Source: Rotaria sordida (taxonomy: Eukaryota > Rotifera > Eurotatoria > Philodinida > Philodinidae). From it: a stretch of 64,000 nt of DNA. The number at the start of each line of letters is the position of its first letter. Position 1 is the first letter of the stretch. Under the pieces are notes generated by a model. That model was given only the letters and a program-made list of their open reading frames with translations, made no database searches and was not told the origin of the DNA. The position numbers were made by a program, and so were the translations under genes. The stretch lies in contig CAJNOL010000209.1 in NCBI GenBank assembly GCA_905250125.1, forward strand, positions 124,001-188,000. The letters are read 5' to 3'. Of the stretch, positions 21,886 through 33,400 are shown in pieces.

Positions 21886-24800
21886 TCAAATATGAAGCAT
21901 ACTAATAATTTTTTCAATTCTTTGTATAGCTGCATCAAACATAGATATTTTAATTGTAAATAAATCGGAATCATCAATTGAACGAAGACGTTCTAATTGT
22001 TCCATAAATTCTTGTCCTATAGCTGAACATTTCAATTCACGTATTCTTATTTGTGCATCACGATCAAATGATTCATTATCTAATTTAGCACTAAGAATTT
22101 GTGTTTGTGATCGTTTTAACATTGATGTTGATAATTGTTGATGCTTATTGTTGTTATTATTATGATGTGGTAAACGACGTGGTGATCGAGTAACTTCATC
22201 ATTTATTGCTAAGACTGTAGTCGAACGAGCAAAGCGAAATTCATTTGAATGTGGTATTGGTGCTGGTATCGGTGGTGGTGGCATTTGAGATTTTGCTATT
22301 GCTTCATTTGTAATATTTTCTGTTGATGGTACCATTGTATTACTTTTATCACCAAATAACTAAAAGTAAAAAAAACAAGTGATTATATTAGCTTAAGAAT
22401 ATATTAAACTTACATCAAGAATACGTGTTGTTTGTCGTTGAGTACGATTTGTTGGTCGAATAACATTTAATACTTCATTTTGATCTAATCTTTCAGGAAC
22501 AAATTGTCGTTCATTTAAATTTTCAGCTAACGGTTCACCAGGCTATATTTAAAAAAAACATAAGAAAAACAATTAGTGTAATCCATCTAAGATTAAAATG
22601 TAAAACACAAGGGACTTGCATAAATTGAAAATTAACGGTGTTTGTAATTTTTAATGTATGGATATGTCCGTGATAAAAGATATTATTCGTAATAATATAT
22701 TACAGTGAGTTGAGAAAGGAAAATAAAGACAGGTATCTTACATGGGGAAGTATCCCAACTGTTTAAGAGCTTTTAGTTGCAAGTAGGTTTTGTTGAGACT
22801 ACGAAACATTCGTGTTCACGATTCTTCCCTCTCGAGATATATGATCAAATATATATTTAAAAAAAATAATTTTTTTAATAAGACCTTTTCTTTGTAATTC
22901 TAAATGTTTTGGATATTAAACAAACTATTCAAGAAACTCGATCACGGACATTAGTATATGTAAATTTCAAATATCAACTAAACTAAATTATCAAGTATTG
23001 AAGATTCACTAGTAAACTATTTGGTCTCAAAAATATTTTCTTTTATGTATCAGAAAAATAATGTTGTCGAAAGTTGTTTCTCTTTTGAATCGTCTCTATC
23101 GAACGAAGATGTTTTACTTCTGGTTTCATTTATTGTTCATGATGTCAGTACGTATTATGTTTTCAGCACTTCTACACAGATTGTTACCATTATCATTAAA
23201 TAAATTTCTACTTTTTTTCTCTATAGTTGTACCTTAACTTAAATATTACATCATTCTCTTTTTGCTTTGTTTTTTAATACATAAGAGAAAGTGTTTCGGA
23301 TGAGATAATTTACAAGTAAATCTTTAGCACTTCATAATTTAGTTTAGTCGACATTTGAAATTTAGATATATTATTAGTGCCTATGAACAGGTTTCTTCAA
23401 TAGTTATGTTTAATATACGAAATATTTAGAATTATAGAGAAACGATCTTTAAAAAAATCATAGAAGCTTTTTTTTGACATACATTTAATCTTATCTCGAG
23501 AGGGAAGAGTCATGGACACGAATGTTTTCGTAGTCTCAGCAGAAACAGTTGGAGGACTTCCCTCATTAGATTTCGTTGACCTTCATAATAGTCTCACAGA
23601 ATGCTTCAGTTCTTTGGCAAAGTCTATGGGAAGTGTCAGAATTTCTACCCCTACACTTCAACATTCCTTTTACATCGTGTTTCGCAAAAGACTGGACAAT
23701 ATCCCCCAAAATACAACCATTGTTTCATTTTCAGTAGATACCGTTCACCGCTACAACATCAAGCAGGCTTTCTTGAAAAAGCCAACAGCAGTGGATTAAT
23801 CACTATCGATTTAGAACTATGTGCATCATCTCGATCCTAATGAATTATAAATACTATGAAACTCACGAAAAACTAATTTTCGAATTTCGACTTGAACCTT
23901 TGCACAGATAGACTTTAACAAGAATAGTTTGCAATGAAAATATCGGGTCTTTTGAGTTGATTCTGTTCTGAAATAAGAATATCGAGGTGGATATGAACAG
24001 TAAAAAGATCTGAAACTTTCATAATAAACTATTCTCATTAAGATCTGTCTGTATGCAAAGTTTCAAGTTGAAATTAAAAAATACCTTTAAAAGGACAATA
24101 TCTCCGTAACAGCGAGCTAAGGATCCGAACACTTTTCAGGACATTCATAGCTCATTAGAGTCCACATGATATATATATATAGTTCTAGCTCAAAAGTAAT
24201 TAATCACTTTGAAGACTTCCCTCATTAGATAGATAACAACCATGTGAATTTTTTAACTAGTCCTATGATCCATTGCTGAAAATAAAGAAAAAAAACCTAC
24301 ATAAAGTCGAACATATTTATATAACCAAATACCAAATGGAACATCGATATTTTTTAAAAGAATTTCATCAACTTCAGTTCGTTCCGGAACAACTAAAGAA
24401 ATATGCATATAATTAAAAACAAAACCAAAAAAATAAATAACCTACTAAGTCCTGGTCCTGTATAACCGATGCGTCGTTTTTCTTCCATTAAATGTCGATA
24501 ATCATAACCAAGACGACTAAAGGACAAATATTTAAATTTTTATTAATTAAAATTAAAATCTTACTCGCATGCTTGTTTAATTGAATAATTTCCTGGTACA
24601 GTATTTTCATCACCATATTGTTCATGTTGTTTACTAAAGATAACAAATTAAACGAATCATTTTAAAATATTTAATATATTCTTACTGAACATTCGATTGA
24701 CGTGAAACACCAGTTAATGTACGACGAGCAGCTGATGGCATCGGTGTATGAGCTTGATTACGTGGAAAAATTGATCTAGAAATTAACTTTCAAGATAAAA

Positions 24801-25627
24801 ATATTGATTAAAATTAATTATTACGGTCGTGATTGAACAGGTGGATCACGTGTTGAACTCATAGTTGGACGACTTGTTTGACGATGAGTTGTTCTGTAAA
24901 TGAAAATTAATAAAAAAAAACAACCAACTATTTAAATCACTAAGGAACTTCTTCAAGTGACAAAGTGTTTTTTCGATCAAAACGATGTTTATATGACGAG
25001 TAACAGAAAAATCTAGAATGGCTTTGTCTTACGGACTTTCGACTTCAATCTATGCATGAAAAAAGTCCTTCATGACATTAGCCAATTGTGCAACTAATAT
25101 TTCCTTTCGAGGTGATATAAATATATGAACAAAATTTACTTTTACACGTAAGACAATTTCGAATAATCCATGTCTCAGGATAGGGAGATACTAGAAAAGC
25201 TATAAGCTGCTTAATGACCTAACCTCATTCAGAACTTTAGTCGTGCAAAGTTGAAAGTCGATTTTTCACATAACCATAGCTTTTATTTGAAAAACCAAAC
25301 CATTCTGAACTTTTCTGTTACTCATCATGCCTTACTTTGATTGTTGATATTGAGCTGGCGATGGTTGACTAAAAACATAGGAAAAATACAAATTTATATG
25401 CAAAAAAAAAAGTAATAATAATTACGGTGCAGCTCGTCGAACTGGATGTTGGAGGTGAGACGAAACCATTGGTGGTCGAAGACCACTTGGTGCAGGTGGT
25501 CGTAGACCACTAAAAAAAATGCAACAATTCATAAACAATTTATTAATAAAAGTTGTCAACGAGATGTTCTATGACTGACAAAATAAAAAACATACCTCGA
25601 ACGTATGGCTGACGGCGGACGAAGCAT
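21886..25627 (-). CDS. Unrecognised protein, 380 aa, Pro/Ser/Arg-rich N terminus
   Basis: Ten exons join in phase on the minus strand: 25596-25627, 25426-25509, 25336-25368, 24825-24893, 24686-24775, 24565-24633, 24446-24516, 24301-24392, 22414-22542, 21886-22359. It starts MLRPPSAIRSSGLRPPAPSG, and the first ~105 residues are low complexity, rich in P, S, R, Q and T. A conserved-looking core follows: NYSIKQACDRLGYDYRHLME, RRIGYTGPGLIVPERTEVDE, and DVPFGIWLYKYVRLY. After a second linker (FVPERLDQNEVLNVIRP) and a polyproline/poly-Asn stretch, the C terminus is helical (EFMEQLERLRSI, AAIQRIEKIISMLHI). I cannot name a family. Intron 8 (22543-24300) has been enlarged by repeats. It is divergent from ARMC9 with ~300 bp between start codons, hinting at shared transcription. 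An alternative ATG at about 25698 in another frame would not stay open with the later exons. Confidence 0.75.
22741..24232. repeat. R1-family insertions inside intron 8 of the unrecognised gene
   Basis: Two tandem or nested units are visible. The first (about 22741-23573) has inverted ends: the left carries GTTGAGACTACGAAACATTCG and CTTCCCTCTCGAGATA, and the right has the same blocks in reverse complement. The second (about 23775-24232) has a left arm with GGATTAATCACTATCGATTT and AACTATGTGCATCATC, and a right arm with CTCATTAGAGTCCACATGAT and GACTTCCCTCATTAG. Frames within it (for example 23512-23799) carry no known motif. The insertions account for most of this 1.76-kb intron, where neighbours are ~50-60 bp. 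Confidence 0.65.
24950..25333. repeat. TIR-bearing insertion in intron 3 of the unrecognised gene
   Basis: The left side reads ATGACGAGTAACAGAAAAAT then CTAGAATGGCTTTGT (about 24993-25027). The right side in reverse complement reads ATGATGAGTAACAGAAAAGT then TCAGAATGGTTTGGT (to about 25329). Just outside the left arm is GGAACTTCTTCAAGTGA, a terminus resembling that of the palindrome at 33203-33690. Non-coding, probably MITE-like. Confidence 0.65.
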
Positions 25628-25926
25628 AATCCAAAAATGTCACTTGAAATTAATGATCGATTGAATTCATGTCGAAACAATGGTCTTTGTCCCATTGAAT
25701 AACGCGCCTGAAAATTAATCGAAAACTTTTTCAAAATATAAAATTTTCTATTATTTCTATTATTAATATTATATAATTTAACAAATTTCTTTAAAATCAA
25801 ATAAAATTTTATTAAATAGATGCCACTATATATAATAAAATCTATAGAGGTATTGTCATAGTAACAGATTGAAAAAAATTTTTAGAATTAAACAATAGGA
25901 CAAAATCTCGTATTGACAATAACGAG
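25628..25926. promoter_or_regulatory. Probable bidirectional promoter between the unrecognised gene and ARMC9
   Basis: The two start codons (25627 on minus, 25927 on plus) face away from each other with 299 bp between them, and no other gene intervenes. I see no convincing TATA box or named factor site. The call rests on geometry alone; part of it may be 5' UTR. Confidence 0.5.
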
Positions 25927-28900
25927 ATGTCTCAATCAATTGATTTTCGTATAAATGATTTTATAAATGAATATCTTGATTATAAAGGTTATACAAATAC
26001 AGTTGATACATTTTCAAAAGAACGACAAAGTCGCAAAGAATCAATAAATAAGATTGTTAAAGGAAATTTATATGAAAAAGACAAAGAAAAATATCAAATA
26101 ATTAAAGTATATTATTATTCAATATACATATATATGTATAGATTTATTTTTGAGTTTATTATTATTTTTTATTATTAGGAAAAATTATTAAAATGTCTAG
26201 ACAATGGATATCGAGAAGAATTTTTTCAGCTTTGGTCTGAACATATTCCATCGAGTATCATTGATAATGATCCATCATTAAAATCACTTGAATTTTTAAT
26301 TTATACTCATTTTGCTATTTATTACTTACGTTCAAATATACCAAATAAAGTATTTTATTCTATTCGGTTTTTTTTAAAATATACATATCTATGATTATTT
26401 AGAATGAAAAATTAGCTCAAGAAAATATGTACGAATTTAAAACATATATCGAATCAATTAAAGGTCAAGCTATATCACAAACAAGTGATATATTACCTTT
26501 ATTTGCTTTACCATATGTTACAGAACCAGAAAAAAATCCTTCATTTCAAGAATTATTTTCAGTTTGTTTTGAATTGTTTTTTTCTTATTTTTTTTGTTAA
26601 GAAATCTTTGTTTTTGTTTTGTATTAGGATAAATGGCCTATACAATTACGTACAAAAGTATCAAATTTTTTTGATTGGATTTTTTCAAGTCGACCATTAC
26701 CAAGTCTTGTTGAATTATTACAAAATGGTGAACGTGCATCACATTTATTATCACAAATAAATAATGAAAATGAAGAACTTAAATATCGCAATAGAGAAAC
26801 AAACAGACATATTAGACATATAAGTACAGATTATTGTAATTTAATTAGTAAGTTACATTGAAATAAATATGTTCTTTTTTGATTTATTTGTAATTGTTTT
26901 AAAGGTATTACAATGGAATTAGTTGAAACATTACAACAAGCTATTATAGGAAGAACTATTACAAATGAATATATTGATAATGTATGTGCACGACTTGGTC
27001 TAGCAAGATTACATGAACCAATGTTTACTATGTTGGATTCTTCTCGTGTAGGGTAATAACATATTTTGTGATAAAAAAAATTGTTTTTTTTTCGAATTTT
27101 CGAAACACCACTCAATAAGATTTCATATGTTATAGAATGTAGACTAGGATAATTATATATGAAGCAAAGAAATTAAGAGCTTGTATAAAAACATGAATTT
27201 TGTCTCGATAAAATTTTACTCAGAAAGTAGTTCATATATATTTAATGGTTGTCCTATTTTCCTACAAACCTTGTCTAGTTCTATCAATTAGAAGACAAAA
27301 TAAGGAAGGTCGAACAAACCTCATATGAAAAATTCCTACTATGAACCGTATGATTTTTATGCATGTTATTCAATCAGGAAACGTATATTCAAGTAAAAGA
27401 TTCTCATGATGTTTAAAAAGAAAAAAAAAATGATTGAATAGTTCAATTTCATTGAAATCAACATTGTTTTTTTGTTATAGACTAGATGATCCTCAGACAG
27501 AAAAATTAGATTATGGTAAAATAAAACGAGACATTGTACATATATCAACTAGTTCACGTGAAAAAGCTCTTTTACTTCAAGCACTACGTTGGAAATTAAC
27601 AAAAGCTAAAACAGATTTTAAACGTGAAAAAACACTTGAATGTTTTATTGGTTGTGATTTACTTGGTTGTCGTTCTGATATTGATCAACGAACAAAAATT
27701 ATTAAACAATTATCATCAACAATTGGTGGTGATACATATTATGCTAAAGAAGAATGGGCTCGTTTAATTAATACTATTGCTTCATTAAGAAAAGGTTTTT
27801 AAAAAAAAACTATAATTTTTATTGATTATTTTTATATAGTTTTTAAAAAAATTTCAAGGTCGAAATTATTTGGCACCAAATGACTCATTAATTATTTCTA
27901 TGCAAAAAGCAGCCATATCAGAATCATCAGATACACTTATAAAACAACATTTATTAGCAGCATTACAAAAGCTTAGTCTTAAGTATAGAAATTTTCGTAT
28001 GGAAGATCATTGTTGTAAATTTCTTTTATTTTTAGACGATCTGTACAAACTCTACTGATCCATCAAAATATAATTAAATGGTTACTATCATTATTAGGCA
28101 AAACAGATCGTCTCTCTGATTATACTCTAGGTAAATCTTCTTATTAATTTTTCTTGTATGAGTTTTTGCGCGGACCTGTAATGGTTTCTCTGCATCGTCC
28201 ACATCAGAGAAACTAATAACTAGCGAATTTCGTGAGAAGGGGTTAGCATTTAAAACCTGATTTTTCGACACTCAGTAGCTAATAACGTCTATTTGAATAT
28301 CAGAAAAGCTTTTCAAAACTCTTGATTTTCTAGACAAGTCTTAGCAAAAAAGCTAACTCGCAAGAGAAGGTTACCTTTGGCAGAAGCGATGTGAATTTCG
28401 ATAATAGAAATCCATGCTTGTTTATTCTGGAGCAGGTTTATAATACCCTGTTGCTTTCTTATTGTTTCTTGCTATCCTATAACATACAAGATATGTTATA
28501 AGCTGATTCGAATTATTTCGTACGAGTCATTGGAGAGAAACATTTTCTCTTGATTGGTGTTTATATGTATCAGAAAAATAAATCCACCATGAAAAATTTA
28601 TTACTGGATAATGCGGAAAATATGTTTTGTACTTCGATAGCTAATATGTTCATTCTGTGTTCTATTGAAGCTCTCCACCCTCTATTTTTGGTCCTAAAGC
28701 ATGATGTTTTCGAATGATATTCAACAAAAAAGGATTAAAATAGCTTGTTGGGCACCCGAAAAATCTCTTTGAGTCCTCGTTCTATAGATTTAATTCTTAC
28801 TTTTTTATGCGAAGAAAAAGCATGAGAACCAACAACAGGTTCTGCAACTTCACATGCTCTTTCGAAAAAAGAAATTGGTTACAATGACGTCCCCTTGAGA

Positions 28901-30437
28901 ATCCTCGAATGCGTGATCAGATAAGCAAAAAAAGATTTCTCACTTTTTCCGAAAAAAGTACAAGGTGACGAAAATCATCAAAAATTTTGGCAAATAGAAA
29001 ATCATGTTGTTTATGACAAATCAAATCTCGGACTATCTTCCTATGCATTTATCTCAATTTCGATTTCTTCTGAAGAAAATTGATTTATTTTTTGGAAGAA
29101 GGAACTTAATCAAAACAAAGTAGATCGTTTTAAAAGAATTTTCTTTATTATTTTACGTCGTTATTTTATTGTCATATATTCTTAAAAGGAAATATCTAAT
29201 GCATTTAATTTCTGTGAGATGATTGCATTCACAATATACATTGCAAACTATTTGAGAACATTTTGTTCGATATTTCTTCCTTTTTTCGGGATTTCAATTT
29301 TTATTTTGTTATTTGTGTTTGTGTATTTTCTAGAGTATGGAGTTGCTTTATTGATGAATTTATGTTTACGTACAAGTGGTCGTAAAAAATGTGCTGCTAT
29401 AGCTGAACAAGCTATTACCGTACTTTCAGCTCTTTTGACTCATCCAAATCATGAAGTATATTGTCTACTTATAACATGACACTAAAAATTTATTTTACAT
29501 ATATAGACTCGACCATATGTAAATTCTTCATTATATTCAATTTTAACTCTAAAATCAATACGTGATAAAGCTATGCAACTTGTAAGTTGTTTTGTTTGAA
29601 TTTTGATATGAAAATTTATAGAAAATTATCATAATAGAATCTTGATCATCGTCTTCGATCTATTATTCAAACAGAAAAAACAAATTCTGAAACCAAAGGT
29701 CAATTAGAATTTTTACTTAATCTTCTACATAAAGGTGGTGATCAAGATGGTAGACAAACATCAGATAATGAACAAGATAATGATGATGTATAATTTAATA
29801 TTTAATAACTTTTTGTTTTTGAATTGAAAATTTTCTTTTTCGTTTTTTCTTTTTTATTTTCATTATATAGGAAGATCAAGATATAATGGAAGCTGATTTA
29901 GATCTTGGTGATAAATTACATGCATCAGATAAAGAATTAAGTGGAGATAAATTAATCGTTGAACAATATACTTCTCAAAAAATGACAAATTTTCAAATGT
30001 CTTATAGTAATATATTACATAGTTCATCAACAATTGATCCTGTTCTTCATCGACCAATAACACCTGGTCAATTACGTCATTCAAGAGTTGCACAACATAC
30101 AATTGATTCTTTTGCAAATAATTTTTCAATTGATGATATACATAATGATGAATATGAAAATAAAATATTTACGAATTCAACAAAAAAATCTTCATCAATT
30201 AATAATACACCAATAATATCAAATGATCAAGAACAACAAAAAAATTTTGTTGATAATTTTAATACAAATAATGATCTTGATCAATCTACAACAATACAAA
30301 AAACAACAACACCACCATCACCACCTATGGAATATTCAATTAATGAACAACATCGATCTAATTCAAATGCATCAATACATTCATCCGTATCATCTGTTAT
30401 GGAATCAAATAATGAAAATATAAATAAACAATCTTAA
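25927..30437 (+). CDS. ARMC9: ARMC9 homologue (LisH domain, armadillo-like repeats)
   Basis: Twelve exons join in phase: 25927-26106, 26179-26349, 26403-26561, 26628-26847, 26905-27052, 27481-27794, 27859-27982, 28036-28130, 29334-29455, 29507-29581, 29638-29787, 29871-30437, giving about 774 aa. The N terminus is a LisH motif ([20 protein letters not shown]). Diagnostic ARMC9 blocks follow: [117 protein letters not shown] and [17 protein letters not shown]. The last ~150 residues are low-complexity N/S/T/Q. Vertebrate ARMC9 localises to the ciliary basal body and is mutated in Joubert syndrome. No stop or missing block is seen, so the gene looks functional. Intron 8 (28131-29333) and intron 5 are enlarged; the others are 42-83 bp. 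Confidence 0.95.
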
Positions 30438-30481
30438 CATGTATTTTATTTATGGTATGAATACATCTATTTTATGGTATT

Positions 30482-33400
30482 TTAAACCATAGCTGAACGA
30501 ATAACTTCTTTACAAAGGTCTTCCCGCGCTTGTCGATCATTTAATTTTTCTTGTTTTTGTTCGCGTTGTTGTGCATGTAAAGCTAATTGAGTTTTTATAT
30601 CATTATTTACTCCGCTAAGCTTTTTGTTTATACGCGCAGTAACCTTTATAGAAAAGAAATATGTTAAATGATTGAAAATACGTTTTTTTTAAAAAATTAC
30701 TTCAATTTTTTGAGCAAGAGTAACTTCAGATGGTCGACTAACAAAATTTGATACTTTGCCTGGATTTTTCGAACCGATACGACCAACACGACCAGTACGA
30801 TGAATATAATCAGACATAAAATGTGGAAAATCAAATTGAATTACATGTTCAACCTAAATAAATACAATATTAAATAATATGAAAAAAGAATATTATTATT
30901 AAATTTTACCCAATAAGTATCAACACCTCTTGATATAATATCAGTAGCACACATTATTTTGTTATCACCATTTCGAAATTGTTCGAGATTCTTTGCACGT
31001 TTCTATGAAACAAAAAAAAACCAAGGAATAAAAATTATTCATAACGAATTATATTCTTTTGGATTGTAATATAAGTTCTGAGAATTTTTTTCTGTTCAAC
31101 AAAAAATTTATTTTTCGACAAAGATATGCATTATCAATCAACAATATAATCACCATTAGTTTCGACAACCTTCGCCCGTCTTGTTGGCAATTATTCAATT
31201 CCATGTTTGGAGAAACTAGCCGGTTGTGATTTGAACAACGAAATGAGGTCGGATTTGATCTCTAGTACGTATGGTGCGTGCTCAAAAGTTTCCCTTCCCA
31301 ATTGTCTAATTTTATTTTGAGTCAAATTTGCAACATATGGCCTTCCATTGTCATGCAAGAAAATGATGTTATTCCGATTTGCGAAGACCAGTTGCTTTTG
31401 AAGTAGAGCTTCATGCAAGCACTGCAATTGTTGAGAGTAAACATCGTCGGTAACCGTTTGATTGGTATCTAAGAGTTCGAAATAGATGACAATCTTTATA
31501 TCCCATCAAGCGCACAACATTAGCTTATTTTAGTGTAAATCTGCTTTTATGTTCGGTAATGGTTTCTGGCCAGGATTGGACCACTGTTTTCTACAACGAA
31601 AGTTGACGTAGCAGAAACATTTTTCATCTCTAGTAATGATTCGTCCCAAAAATGGATCATGGTTCTGTTGGAACAGCAATGAAGCACAAGTTGGTACTCG
31701 CTAAGTCAAGTTGTTTGTCGACAATTGCCGTGGAATTCAATTTCCGTACTTATGGATTGGAGACAACGATCCACTATCATAGGAGAACAGTTGAGTTGCA
31801 TGGCCAATTCACGAGTTGTTTGACGTGGATTAACATAAAACAAAATCTCCAATGTTTCGTCGTCAAACTCCATAGGTCGCCCTGAGCGAGTTGTATCCGT
31901 CAAGGTGGTATCGCCGAAACAAGACTTGCCAAACTAACGATAACACGTGGAATCGTCGGCGGCTCTCTCATCGTATTATGTAATTCAATACGTGACATGA
32001 CGCAATGTCAGGAGAAATGAAGTGATTTTTGCAAAAGTATTCTAAATTCTCAGAATTTGTGTTACAACCCAATATTTTAGGTAATCAAACTCCATTTTTT
32101 TTAAAGTAATTGATTAAAATGATTCCTCAGAAATAAAGATATACAGGGTAAGCTTTTTGTATTCTGATGACTAGAAAAAAAATTTCTATCTTATCCTACT
32201 CTGTAAGATCTCTATCCTTACCCCACTCTAACATGTAGAATATCTCCGTCAACCTTATCCTACAATGATCGATCAATTCAGGAAATTGTGCTTAATATTT
32301 CGAGGTCACTATTTTCATCATATGTCGACAATGAATATGATTACTTTTTGAATAATTACTTGCAGAAAAACTTACTGTATCGGTCATTTGACTATGCATA
32401 ACAAGAATTTCGATACGTTGATCACGAAAGAACTGTTGAAGAAATTTAACTGTTTTTGTTTTATTACAAAATATTAAACACGAATGTTTCTTTTCTATAT
32501 CATATTTGACTAGTTTTAATAGAAGACCTATAATATTAAATAATAAAATTAAGAAATATAAAAATTCTTAAAAACAAACCGAGTTTTTGTTGATTACCAA
32601 TACGATAAAATTTCTGAGGAACATGTGGCATAATACGATGTACAGATGGAGTTAACATTTTATCAATTTGATCAGCCTATTAAGAAAAACAAAACAAAAA
32701 AAGATCCTCTTATAACATCATTTCAGTTAACACAAACACTGATTAATTCTTTTAAACTTTCTTCAGTCGTTGTAGGTATTGTAGCAGAAACAAAAATAAG
32801 TTGGACAGCTGGTGAAGCATTATGTTCAAGATCATTTATTGGTTGTACATCAACCTATATGTTTATTTTTATTTTTATTTTTTGAATATATTCATTACTT
32901 ACTTCTAAACGTCGAATAATTTCAACAACAGCAGGACTAAATGTGATGTCAAGTAGAGTATCAGCTTCATCAACAATTACATGTCGAAGATTACTACCGA
33001 TTAAACGTCGTTGAATACCAAAATGCTCATCTAGATCGATTAAAAATACAGAAAAATATAACGATAAAATCAAAATTTACCTTGTCTCAAAAGTCGTAAT
33101 AGAATACCGGGTGTTGAAATAATAATATCAACTTCACCAAGAGTAAAATTAAGAGGATCCTATCATCAGAAACAAAATCATTTAAACATTCTAAAAAAAC
33201 GAACAAGGAAACTGCTTCAAGTGATTCAGAGATTTTGCACTGATAAATGTTTTTCTCCTAACTAGGATTCAGTGAGACTAGAAAAATCCTATTTGAATTA
33301 GAACTCACAGGTCTTTCTTTCCAAGTTATGGTTATTTTACTAAGCTTATCGTTTATGACAAGAAATTTACCGAAAACTCAAAGTATAAAATTTTGATGTG

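Noticed and set aside
23512..23840. 79-95-codon frames in the large intron of the unrecognised gene
   Set aside because: They lie inside an R1-type repeat, including its inverted terminus, and have no motif.
29863..30129. 88-codon minus-strand frame opposite the last ARMC9 exon
   Set aside because: Antisense shadow of a coding exon with N/S/T-rich low complexity.
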